Below are positions 1 through 7,032 of a stretch of DNA of 34,449 bases, piece after piece. Each line of letters starts with the position of its first letter. Position 1 is the stretch's first letter. The DNA is from Pseudomonadota bacterium (GTDB taxonomy: Bacteria; Pseudomonadota; Alphaproteobacteria; RF32; CAG-239). The stretch covers positions 1,749 through 36,197 of the forward strand of contig JAUNIW010000005.1 of NCBI GenBank assembly GCA_030523245.1, given 5' to 3'. The notes under the pieces were generated by a model. The model was not told the origin of the DNA, did not search any database, and worked only from the letters and a program-made list of their open reading frames with translations. The position numbers and the translations under genes were made by a program.

Positions 1-486
1 TTAAAGACGAATCCTGAAAACAACTTGTTATTTGAGAGTTTTTACAGCCGACTGGATAGTATAGAAAAGCGGATAAAAAATTGTGATGATGCTGAAATAA
101 GAACTTGGTGCAAGGAAAAATGGTTTGATTATCTGAGCTCTGTCTTAAATGGACACGATTTTAATATTGACTGGGTTAATAATGCTCGCGGTGGTTTTTA
201 TGCTTGCTATTTTGATTGGGTAAATTGCGGAAATGGTGAGAATTACAAACAAATAGAAATATCTTTTGAGGACGGCGTAACTTCTGAGGTCAAACTCTGC
301 TTTAAGTTTGCCAGTGATAATAAGGAAATAACCCTTAATAGTAAATCTTTAATAAAAGATTTACAGGAAGCAGTTGTAACAAAAGGATATAAAGCGGCTT
401 ATCGTCTGGGAAGAACAACGACCTACGCTTATAAAAAGGCAATAGATATAAAAGATGTCCAAGATTTTATAAACAATGCGTCATAG
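1..486 (+). CDS. Hypothetical protein, N-terminus outside window
   Basis: The reading frame is open from base 1, with no in-frame stop before the TTG at 25, so this is most likely the last 161 residues of a longer protein rather than a gene starting at that TTG. The visible part is a soluble mixed alpha/beta sequence rich in Trp, Asp and Lys. A stretch around the middle (YKQIEISFEDG, then EVKLCFKFA) looks like beta-strands, and the last third is helical. I recognise no family and assign no function. It lies in the integrated element, 46 bp before the coupled operon that starts at 533, so it may belong to the same transcript. Confidence 0.6.
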   Translation, partial: LKTNPENNLLFESFYSRLDSIEKRIKNCDDAEIRTWCKEKWFDYLSSVLNGHDFNIDWVNNARGGFYACYFDWVNCGNGENYKQIEISFEDGVTSEVKLCFKFASDNKEITLNSKSLIKDLQEAVVTKGYKAAYRLGRTTTYAYKKAIDIKDVQDFINNAS

Positions 487-532
487 TTTGACGTAGCTAA
501 AAAGTATAGTTTTTTTGTGAAAGGATGTGAAA

Positions 533-799
533 ATGATTGATTTTATAGAGGATAGTTGTACCGGAAGAATAAATAATTTTCCTCACATTATGCAAGGTGT
601 TTTAAATGTTTCTCTTACTAATGGAAATGGAATAGCTCTTGGCGGATGTTGTTCAGGTGCTGTTCCTGGTTGTGAAATATTAAAGTGTGATAATAGTTAC
701 ATCTATGTTCGCGACAGAAATATGGCGTCTCTTGTTAATGTTTATGATGAAAATGGATATAAAATAAAAGAAATTTCAATCAATGACTTGGATTTGTAA
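533..799 (+). CDS. Small hypothetical protein, paralogue of 1032-1286
   Basis: An 88-residue protein of unknown function. The ATG at 533 is preferred over the in-frame GTG at 527 because AAGGA (521-525) is 7 bases from the ATG but only 1 from the GTG. The C-terminal half follows the pattern EILKxD...IYV...VNVYDENGxKIKEIxIxDL, which recurs almost residue for residue in the protein at 1032-1286 (EIIKFD...IYV...VDIFDEMGVKVKEIDIKDL), so the two are tandem paralogues separated by one small gene. The middle is Gly/Cys-rich (GGCCSG). The pattern suggests a small beta-rich fold, but no family is recognised. It appears to be the first gene of a tightly packed operon running to 2609 in the integrated element. 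Confidence 0.7.
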   Translation: MIDFIEDSCTGRINNFPHIMQGVLNVSLTNGNGIALGGCCSGAVPGCEILKCDNSYIYVRDRNMASLVNVYDENGYKIKEISINDLDL

Positions 800-802
800 A
801 AT

Positions 803-1039
803 ATGAATGATGATATTTTTAAGGCGAAACTGCAAGTATTGGCGGATATGCAACATTCTTTTTATGTTGATTTTATGCCTCTTGTTCAGCAAATCAAAAA
901 AGATATTGCAACCTTAAAAATTGATAAAAAAGACATTCTTACAGTTAATCATATAAATGAAAATCTATCAAAAGCTAATAGCCTTTTAGAATTTCTGAAT
1001 AAACAATCTAATATCACAAAGGATAAAATCAATGATTGA
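803..1039 (+). CDS. Small helical hypothetical protein
   Basis: A 78-residue, Lys/Ile/Leu/Asn-rich and probably all-helical protein with no recognisable family. It begins 3 bp after the stop of the preceding gene, and its last 8 bases overlap the start of the next, which implies translational coupling. It sits between two paralogous small proteins (533-799 and 1032-1286). If those arose by tandem duplication, this gene either was already between them or was inserted later. Function unknown. Confidence 0.65.
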   Translation: MNDDIFKAKLQVLADMQHSFYVDFMPLVQQIKKDIATLKIDKKDILTVNHINENLSKANSLLEFLNKQSNITKDKIND

Positions 1040-1286
1040 ATACCTTAAAGATATGTCCGTTATCGGTTCTAAAATAACAACTTGTCCTTATACGCTTAAA
1101 GGTCCGATTGCTATTGTGCGGAATGGCGGGAAAAATGTGCGTTGCCCTGCGTGGGGTACTGGTCAAGAAATTATTAAGTTTGATAAAGAACATATTTATG
1201 TCAAATCTGATATTGTCGGCATGGTTGATATATTTGATGAAATGGGCGTTAAGGTTAAAGAAATTGATATTAAGGATTTAGGATAA
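1032..1286 (+). CDS. Small hypothetical protein, paralogue of 533-799
   Basis: An 84-residue protein starting MIEYLKDM, related to the 88-residue protein at 533-799. Shared features are the MI(E/D)(Y/F) start, the central EI(I/L)K(F/C)D, IYV(K/R), V(D/N)(I/V)(F/Y)DE.G, and the final KEI.I.DL. It has two Cys-Pro pairs (CPYTL and CPAWG). The start overlaps the preceding gene by 8 bp and the stop TAA shares its last A with the next ATG. No family assigned. Divergence between the copies is large, mainly in the N-terminal half, so the duplication is not recent. Confidence 0.7.
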   Translation: MIEYLKDMSVIGSKITTCPYTLKGPIAIVRNGGKNVRCPAWGTGQEIIKFDKEHIYVKSDIVGMVDIFDEMGVKVKEIDIKDLG

Positions 1287-1648
1287 TGAACACACCGGAA
1301 GAAAATATAAAGAATAAAATTTATCGGATAACGAATAAGGAACAGTTTATTCAGTTAATCAAAGATAATCCCTTATTGCGGATTTTAACCAATGGTGCTG
1401 GTGTATTTGCTTGGAAATATGAGCTTGCCTGTCACGATGATGTTCGGCGGTTGTTTCCTGAAATAACGGACGATTGGACGGGGTACTTGATAGACAACGG
1501 GCGGTTACTCCACTCTGTTAAAATAGATTTTCCTGTAATGGATAGGTTTCTTTGTCAGTGGTTTCCCGATAGTTGTGAACGCGTTGATGAATATAATCGG
1601 CGTGAGGGGTTACAGCTATTCTCTGTAAAGGAAAAATTAAATGGATAA
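1286..1648 (+). CDS. Hypothetical protein of element operon
   Basis: A 120-residue soluble protein of unknown function. It is rich in aromatic and charged residues (WKYELACHDDVRRLFPE, DDWTGYLIDNG, CQWFPDSCERVDEYNRREG). The ATG overlaps the upstream stop by one base and the gene overlaps the DnaB-like gene by 8 bp, so it is probably translationally coupled to that ATPase and may work with it. No transmembrane segment or signal peptide is seen. The identity of the protein is open. Confidence 0.65.
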   Translation: MNTPEENIKNKIYRITNKEQFIQLIKDNPLLRILTNGAGVFAWKYELACHDDVRRLFPEITDDWTGYLIDNGRLLHSVKIDFPVMDRFLCQWFPDSCERVDEYNRREGLQLFSVKEKLNG

Positions 1649-2609
1649 AAATTGTTATCATATTTCTTCTGTAATTCAATCTTATTTGGAAGAATTGGAT
1701 TATAGATACCAAAATCGAGGTCAACCATTGGGGCTTTCTACTGGTATAAAAACATTAGATGAGCGAATGGAATGGATGAGAAATGGTGAGGTTATTTTGC
1801 TTGGTGCTAGACCTGCAATGGGAAAAACTTCTTTTGCAGTTAACTGTTCATATCAATTAGCGAAAACTTTTTTAGAAATTCCACAAAATAGAGATTGTGT
1901 TTTATATTTTAGTTTAAAATCTTCAAGAGATATACTTTTGCCACGATTTATTTCTCATGAAACAAAACAACCTAGCTGGGAAGCAAGATATCAGCGGTAT
2001 AGTGACGTCTGTTTTGAAAAAACTTATGAGGATTTTGAAGCAATTATAAATGCGACTAAACGTATATCTGAATTGCCTTTGTATATTTGTGATTATCTTG
2101 ATGATATGTGTGAAATGGAAAATATTATTCAACAGGTTAATCAGCAGAAACATGTTGCTTTTATTGTAGTTGATTATATACAACTATTTCCGTTTATGGG
2201 AAGCGATATGGGAATGAAAGAAATAAAAAAGCTTGCTCAAGCTTTTAATGTTCCTATTCTGGTTTTATCGCAATTAAATCGTAATTTGGAACATAGAAAA
2301 GATAAACATCCATATTTGAGTGATATTCGTGGCGAAGATAAAAAGATTTTGCCATATGTTGATAAAATATTGTTTCTTTTTAGAGAATATTATTACCTTT
2401 GGAATGAAGAACCTAAAATCAAATCTGGTGAAAAACAGGAACATTTTGAAAAACGATGGCGTGAGTGGGAAAAACAATGCGATAAAATAAAAAATGAATG
2501 TGAGATAATACTTGCAAAAGGTTGTTACGGCAGGGTTAAATGTTTTTTTGATAGCTATACAGGAATATTTGATGATTTAGTACGTTCTGAAGATGATATT
2601 CCATTTTAA
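1641..2609 (+). CDS. DnaB-like helicase-domain ATPase, N-terminal domain absent, altered active site
   Basis: A 322-residue RecA-fold protein matching the C-terminal domain of replicative helicase DnaB. A full DnaB is about 450-470 residues, so the N-terminal collar domain is missing. Walker A is GARPAMGKTS (residues 55-64). Walker B is FIVVDYIQL (about 174-182). The following motif LSQLNRNLEHRKDKHPYLSDIRG (written in two parts: LSQLNRNLEHR, then KDKHPYLSDIRG, about 209-231) is typical of DnaB. Two positions differ from active DnaB: the FSLE motif reads FSLK (Lys93), and the KQRNG segment that carries the basic fingers reads KGCYG. This could be a degenerate helicase, a regulatory partner of a hexamer, or a specialised ATPase. 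It ends the operon 533-2609 of the integrated element, facing the primase gene, and may take part in element replication or interfere with host DnaB. The function is inferred. Confidence 0.8.
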   Translation: MDKNCYHISSVIQSYLEELDYRYQNRGQPLGLSTGIKTLDERMEWMRNGEVILLGARPAMGKTSFAVNCSYQLAKTFLEIPQNRDCVLYFSLKSSRDILLPRFISHETKQPSWEARYQRYSDVCFEKTYEDFEAIINATKRISELPLYICDYLDDMCEMENIIQQVNQQKHVAFIVVDYIQLFPFMGSDMGMKEIKKLAQAFNVPILVLSQLNRNLEHRKDKHPYLSDIRGEDKKILPYVDKILFLFREYYYLWNEEPKIKSGEKQEHFEKRWREWEKQCDKIKNECEIILAKGCYGRVKCFFDSYTGIFDDLVRSEDDIPF

Positions 2610-2610
2610 T

Positions 2611-2640
2611 AAAAGGGCGGGGTTTTAATCCCGCCCTTTT
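2611..2640. terminator. Bidirectional terminator between convergent operons
   Basis: An 11-bp perfect stem, AAAAGGGCGGG paired with CCCGCCCTTTT, with an 8-base loop. The A-run on one side and T-run on the other let it serve both the + operon ending at 2609 and the - strand gene whose stop is at 2654. Confidence 0.85.
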
Positions 2641-2653
2641 GTCGTTGCCTTTC

Positions 2654-4999
2654 TTAATAATTTTCTGCCAATTCGTAAACTTCGGAATTAACATAATAAG
2701 TTTTGCGTGATCTTCCTTTTGTATTTCCCTCGCGGGAAGATTTACAAGTTAACCAACCTAAGGCAATAAGTCTGTTTGCGGCTTGTTCGGTTGGTTCTTT
2801 AAATCGTAGATGTTTTACATTGCCTTTGTGGTAAACATCGTGTAATGTAAAACTACTTGGCTTGTTAGCTATAATCCACCGTGCTAAAGTACGAGCCTCA
2901 ATGTTTTGATTTGGATTGTAATACATATTATAAACCCTTTCACACATCGGGGTTAAATATATGTCATACAATTCAATCGCCATTTGGACAGCTTCAAGGC
3001 TTACTTCTGTCGGTTCGCTATATTCGGAGCTTGCCCACCATAGCAGTTCAAGCAATAAAGCAAAACGCAAAACATAGCCTTGACCTTTGCCAAGAAAATC
3101 TTTTAACTTTTCGTCTTCTTCCTTACGTATTTTATGTAAATGCGGAAGAAGCCAATCGTCAAAGTGTTTTTGTGCAATATCACTTAAACACAAACATTTT
3201 CTTTGTTCTTCTACATTTTCATCGTAAGGAGATAGCAATTTATCTAATTTCTTTAAGGCATTATAAACTACCGTTGCTGAGGGCTTTTTTGAGGGGATAG
3301 CAGGCGGTATAGGGGCTGGATATACCCAAAGAAAGCGGGCAAGGAACCCGTCCCCGCTGTCATTATTAACCGTTTTCTTGAGCCTTTGAGGCTGAATAGA
3401 GCCAAAAACTGTAGCCATTAAATCTTCAACTTCTTCCCTATCCGTTCCGAATTTAACACGGTTGACTATATATTTTCCGCCACTGAACGTTTCCAACCAA
3501 AAACTTCGTTCAGATCGTCCGCTTGAATATTTGTTCATACCATCAATCCAACCAGATAACTCATCTCTCAGAACTAATGCCCCTTTGACATTATTACCTA
3601 ATTCTTTTGTTATGGATTCTTGGGTTGTATCTCCATACAAAAGATGGTAGGTGCTAGGCATTTCTGGTATGTATGTATCTTCTGGTCGCTCCACATCTCC
3701 GCAAGGGAGTTTTCTTATTTGTTTATACCAATTTCTCTCTTTTTGTTCTGCAATCGCTTTAGCCCCCTCCCATTTGCGATATGCTCTCAAATAATAAGGC
3801 TTACGTTCGGATTCTATTTGATTTAGGATGTCTCTTATAGGTTTCATTGCAGGACTTTTACCAGAACTTGGTTCTCCAACGATTCCTATCCATAAACAAC
3901 AATGTTGTACCCAATCGGTTTGTGTTGAAATGGTGCGGGATAACCCGACAACTCCTGCTGCACCTGCTAACAATGAAAAAGCGACATAATCAACAGGCGC
4001 ATTTGTATTTTTAGCCGTTTGAGTTACCCAATCTTCCAGCCCTTTAAATATTTTTGTATTTAGGGTTGGTGCGGGCAATAAATCCTTTGTTTTGAGAATA
4101 TCCATATCAGGTTCAGAATCTGTCGGAATATTGCAATTTTCTTCCACAAACCTCAGAGCATTCTCAAAGGTTTTAATAGATTCCTCTTTTGATAATCCGG
4201 ACAGTATAGCGGCATTTATAATATTTTGTTTAATTTCTTCCATATCTAAAAATTCCTTTTTTGCACGTCCTATAAGGCTGATAGAACGCTTATAGAGTGT
4301 ATCGTTGCGTTCTCCCTCGGGTGCACTTGCAATTTCTTCTAGCACGCCTGAAACGGGCAAAGGTTGTTTTTCGGCATTGGTAATCAAAGAGATTAACCAA
4401 CTGGGAGCCTCAGGAAAACCTTGATTAGGAATAAAGTTTTTCCAAGTATATTGATGTCCGTTTTCGTGGATAGAGGGTGGAGCGACCACATAACCACCAT
4501 TAGCCCGTATATCAATGTGGTCAGCAATTTTTTTAGTACTGCATTTTAACTCTACATTTTCAGGCATTTTGAAATATAAATGCTTGCCCTTGCCTGTAAT
4601 AACAGTAGGTGCGTCCAATTTACCATAAATAAGTTCTAGACGGTTTAAGGATTCAAAACCTTGTTTGCCGTCTACATCAACAACAAAAATGTTATTGATA
4701 CGTCCTGTCGGAATTCCCACATTACAGTTGGGAAATTTGTTGTTCCATTCCTGCAATACGACTTTATCCGTAGTTGCATCCTTAAAACCATTGGGGCAAA
4801 GTGGGGATTTGCCTTGCCTTTTTACTGGAAAGGTTTTAATATTATGTTTTGTATAGAACATTGCAATATCAAAGAAATTATGCGTTTCCAAGATTTTGTT
4901 TATGTCCTGAGAAGATATTGCCGTATCTTCTCGTTTGGGGAGTGGAGAGGCTTGCGCCTCTCTCTCCTGTTTTTCAATTAAAAGATTCTTCATCTTCAT
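2654..4999 (-). CDS. Primase-helicase fusion: prim-pol (AEP) domain plus DUF3987 ATPase
   Basis: A 781-residue replication protein of mobile-element type. Residues about 40-200 are a bifunctional primase/polymerase (archaeo-eukaryotic primase) domain: FPVKRQGKSP, VGIPTGR, the metal-binding FVVDVDG (Asp108, Asp110), KHLYFKMP (His140) and DIRANGGYVVAPPS. Residues about 310-700 match the DUF3987 helicase-like domain: Walker A GEPSSGKS (375-382), Walker B LVLRDE (475-480), sensor-like VFGSIQPQRL (531-540) and GFLARFLW with a candidate arginine finger at Arg555. The C-terminus (about 700-781) looks like a winged helix (TEQAANRLIALGWL). The start is supported by GGAG 8 bases upstream. Together with the integrase this points to an element that replicates autonomously after excision, in the manner of P4-like satellites. 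No origin was identified. Confidence 0.88.
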   Translation of the reverse strand: MKMKNLLIEKQEREAQASPLPKREDTAISSQDINKILETHNFFDIAMFYTKHNIKTFPVKRQGKSPLCPNGFKDATTDKVVLQEWNNKFPNCNVGIPTGRINNIFVVDVDGKQGFESLNRLELIYGKLDAPTVITGKGKHLYFKMPENVELKCSTKKIADHIDIRANGGYVVAPPSIHENGHQYTWKNFIPNQGFPEAPSWLISLITNAEKQPLPVSGVLEEIASAPEGERNDTLYKRSISLIGRAKKEFLDMEEIKQNIINAAILSGLSKEESIKTFENALRFVEENCNIPTDSEPDMDILKTKDLLPAPTLNTKIFKGLEDWVTQTAKNTNAPVDYVAFSLLAGAAGVVGLSRTISTQTDWVQHCCLWIGIVGEPSSGKSPAMKPIRDILNQIESERKPYYLRAYRKWEGAKAIAEQKERNWYKQIRKLPCGDVERPEDTYIPEMPSTYHLLYGDTTQESITKELGNNVKGALVLRDELSGWIDGMNKYSSGRSERSFWLETFSGGKYIVNRVKFGTDREEVEDLMATVFGSIQPQRLKKTVNNDSGDGFLARFLWVYPAPIPPAIPSKKPSATVVYNALKKLDKLLSPYDENVEEQRKCLCLSDIAQKHFDDWLLPHLHKIRKEEDEKLKDFLGKGQGYVLRFALLLELLWWASSEYSEPTEVSLEAVQMAIELYDIYLTPMCERVYNMYYNPNQNIEARTLARWIIANKPSSFTLHDVYHKGNVKHLRFKEPTEQAANRLIALGWLTCKSSREGNTKGRSRKTYYVNSEVYELAENY

Positions 5000-5016
5000 T
5001 TTATTTCTCCATTATT

Positions 5017-5418
5017 TTATTTATAACTAAATCCTTGTGGGTAAATTGAATTTGCTTGTTCCTTTTTCAGCTCGTCCAATTCCTTTTGAGCTTTCTCAAT
5101 TTTTTGCTTTGGCTTATCGCAATAAATATACCGTAAAAATGCAACAGCTTCCTCCACTTCATATATGACTTGATTGTTATTAGGATCGTGAAGAGGATTT
5201 TTTATTCCTTCCTTTCTTAAATCAAGGTTCTTCAAAGTATGAGCATTGAGAGGTGTAATCTCACAAAGCTTTACTCGATTAATTAATGGAGCATAGGCTA
5301 AAATTTTCTGCTCATATTGCTTTAAAAATTTTTCCGGTAATGGTTGAGGCAATTTCTCAATTTTCGCAACCAATTTTGTTATTTTTTCCGCTATCGTTTT
5401 TTGTCTAAAATTTGCCAT
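5017..5418 (-). CDS. Hypothetical coiled-coil-like protein between primase and integrase
   Basis: A 133-residue charged, largely helical protein. The N-terminal 40 residues (AEKITKLVAKIEKLPQPL) and the C-terminal 30 (KQKIEKAQKELDELKKEQ) have heptad-like spacing of hydrophobic residues. A good AAGGAG lies 8 bases before the ATG. The primase-helicase starts 17 bp after this gene's stop, so the two are probably cotranscribed. The family is not recognised. Its position would suit an accessory replication or excision factor, but no DNA-binding motif is obvious and this is only inference. Confidence 0.6.
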   Translation of the reverse strand: MANFRQKTIAEKITKLVAKIEKLPQPLPEKFLKQYEQKILAYAPLINRVKLCEITPLNAHTLKNLDLRKEGIKNPLHDPNNNQVIYEVEEAVAFLRYIYCDKPKQKIEKAQKELDELKKEQANSIYPQGFSYK

Positions 5419-5571
5419 TTTTTTACTCCTTTATGGCTCGTTAAAGACAATAAAGTCGATTCTGCGTTTCATTTTAAAATTTGCAAAATAACACATTGTT
5501 TTTACAGAATAAATTTTCGGAGCATTTCTTTCGCAATAATAGACAAAATAATTTGGTAAAATTTCTCAAGT

Positions 5572-6702
5572 CTATTCATTTAATCGGGCAACTGCTTGAC
5601 GTAGTGTTTCATTTGCCAAATGTGAGTAACGTTGTGTCATTGCAATATCAGAATGCCCCAACAATTCTTTTACTTCATAAAGGGAAACTCGCTTTTGAAC
5701 TAATCGGCTTGCGAAAGTGTGCCGCAAAGAATGGAAAACTACCCTTTGTCGACGGTCGGTAATGCCGTCATTTAAGCCCAACGCCTTTACTGCTCTTTCG
5801 AAAGTCCGTGAAACGTGTTCAATCTTGCTTCCTGTTTTACTTTGGAAAACAAATTCGTTTCCCTCGCCTTGTTTGAGTTTAGAAAATTCTTCTGCAACGC
5901 GGTTTGTCATATAGGCAAAACGATTCTTGCCGTTTTTGGTATCACGCAAAAACAACATTTTTTCTTCAAGGCTTACATCTGCCCAAGTTAATTTAAAAAT
6001 TTCTCCGGCACGCAAACCACAATCAGCGGAAATGAGCGCCATTAAATAAACGGAATAACTATGTTTTTTAAGTTCTTCCAGAAGATTGTTTAATTCTTCA
6101 TCTGAAAGAAACTTCATTCGGCGATTATCTTCTTTTTTCAGTTCGTCAAATCTTGCTGCCGGATTATCTCCTGCAAAAAGTTCGTTTCTAATGGCAAAAT
6201 TGAAAACCTGTCGTGTTAATGCAATAGCATAATTCTTTGAGCGATTGGATAAACGTCTTTTATCCATAGGTTGTAACACCCTTATGAGGCTAATGCGGCT
6301 AATGAGGTTCAACTTAACACCGCCCAAAACAGGCTTTAACCACTTTTTATATAAATGGACTTCCCTGTCATAGGTTGATTTTCTATCTTTATTTTGAATA
6401 TGAGGTTGGTAATATTCTTCAAAAAGCTCTGAGAACGTCATATTTGCCGCCTCATTTGCTATTTTCTCCTGCTCGCGTTGTTCGGTTTTCTCTCTTAAAG
6501 AAAGTGCTCTACCAGTTTTTATATCGCGTTTTAATTCGCTTAAAATTTCATAAGCCTGAGCTGCTGTAAATCCTTCCGATTTATAGCCGATGCTTTCTTC
6601 ATACTGTTTACCGTTCCGCGTATAGCGAATAGAAAAATAAACATCTTTTTTATTATTACGGATACATTCTTTTGTGCGTACCCCTGGAAAACTTTTAACC
6701 AT
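5572..6702 (-). CDS. int: Tyrosine recombinase / phage-type integrase
   Basis: A 376-residue integrase that should recombine the element's attP with the chromosomal att site. The N-terminal arm-binding type domain (about 1-70) is followed by a SAM-like core-binding domain (about 88-185) and the catalytic domain. Catalytic residues are visible in order: Arg231 (GLRAGEI), Lys256 (TKNGK), His324-x-x-Arg327 (HSLRH), His350 (LLGHSD) and the nucleophile Tyr359 (QRYSHL). All are present, so the enzyme is probably active. The start has GGAG 9 bases upstream. It lies about 170 bp from the disrupted tRNA-Trp, reading away from it, so the host tRNA promoter at 6952-6980 points into this gene. It is the outermost gene on this side of the element. 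Confidence 0.93.
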   Translation of the reverse strand: MVKSFPGVRTKECIRNNKKDVYFSIRYTRNGKQYEESIGYKSEGFTAAQAYEILSELKRDIKTGRALSLREKTEQREQEKIANEAANMTFSELFEEYYQPHIQNKDRKSTYDREVHLYKKWLKPVLGGVKLNLISRISLIRVLQPMDKRRLSNRSKNYAIALTRQVFNFAIRNELFAGDNPAARFDELKKEDNRRMKFLSDEELNNLLEELKKHSYSVYLMALISADCGLRAGEIFKLTWADVSLEEKMLFLRDTKNGKNRFAYMTNRVAEEFSKLKQGEGNEFVFQSKTGSKIEHVSRTFERAVKALGLNDGITDRRQRVVFHSLRHTFASRLVQKRVSLYEVKELLGHSDIAMTQRYSHLANETLRQAVARLNE

Positions 6703-6770
6703 TTTCTAAAACTCCGTATCGTTGTTTTCATAACCCTGTATACTACCCAAAAAGTTAGAAAAAACGAGTG

Positions 6771-6797
6771 CGCCTAGGTACGCCTAAGTACGCCAAG
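6771..6797. repeat. Three 10-bp direct repeats near att site (candidate integrase arm sites)
   Basis: CGCCTAGGTA, CGCCTAAGTA and CGCCAAG(CAA) follow each other with an exact 10-bp period, one helical turn, in the integrase leader and about 80 bp from the tRNA junction. Tandem helically phased sites in this position fit arm-type integrase or excisionase binding sites. The sequence shows the repeats; the role is inferred. Confidence 0.55.
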
Positions 6798-6816
6798 CAA
6801 AAAAAATTTTTTGCTT
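6795..6816. repeat. Perfect inverted repeat beside the direct repeats
   Basis: AAGC followed by eight A, six T and GCTT: a 10-bp inverted repeat with a 2-base centre. There is no T-tail beyond it on either strand, so it is not a standard terminator. It may be a bent A-tract bound by a host factor, a cruciform, or a recombination accessory site. Confidence 0.4.
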
Positions 6817-6875
6817 AAACGTATTGAAAAATCAATAAAAATGTAGGAAATTTAAATACTTGAAAAAATCAATTT

Positions 6876-6892
6876 GGGGTTTTGGAGACCGA
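6876..6892. other. Candidate attachment-site core (att) in the tRNA-Trp anticodon arm
   Basis: The tRNA identity stops at 6878, right after the anticodon loop, a common crossover point for tyrosine integrases. The core therefore probably lies within the anticodon stem-loop (6876-6892). The second copy of the repeat should be at the element's far end, outside the window, so the exact limits cannot be set here. Confidence 0.5.
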
Positions 6893-6918
6893 TGCTCTAC
6901 CAACTGAGCTATACCCCT
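6878..6918 (-). pseudogene. 5' half of tRNA-Trp(CCA), cut in the anticodon stem
   Basis: Reading the - strand, AGGGGTA (acceptor arm), the D arm GCTC-AGTTGGTAG-GAGC and the anticodon arm TCGGT-CTCCAAA-ACC can be traced as tRNA positions 1 to 41, with anticodon CCA (Trp). Position 42 should pair with the anticodon stem, but the sequence changes to CCAAATTGATT and no variable loop, T arm or 3' acceptor strand follows. The rest of the gene must be at the other end of the element or elsewhere. This marks the boundary between element (left) and chromosome (right). Confidence 0.8.
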
Positions 6919-6951
6919 ATAAAGATAGAGAATAAATCAATATCCTGATAC

Positions 6952-6980
6952 TTGATACACATTTCTTTAGAATAAATCAA
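6952..6980 (-). promoter_or_regulatory. Sigma-70-like promoter of the split tRNA-Trp
   Basis: On the - strand TTGATT (6975-6980), a 17-bp spacer and TATCAA (6952-6957). The -35 box is part of a 12-bp direct repeat AGAATAAATCAA (+ strand, 6929-6940 and 6969-6980). With the tRNA truncated, this promoter reads into the element's end and towards the integrase. Confidence 0.5.
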
Positions 6981-7032
6981 GCATTTTTTTCAGATTATTT
7001 GTTTTTTTCATAAGATTTATTCTCGTATCTTG

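Noticed and set aside
6771-6797. A CRISPR-like array
   Set aside because: Three 10-base repeats without spacers and no cas genes; it fits protein-binding sites.
6800-6920. A group I intron in the tRNA-Trp anticodon loop
   Set aside because: The sequence after the break has no intron core and leads into an integrase gene; no 3' exon is found in the window, so integration explains the break better.
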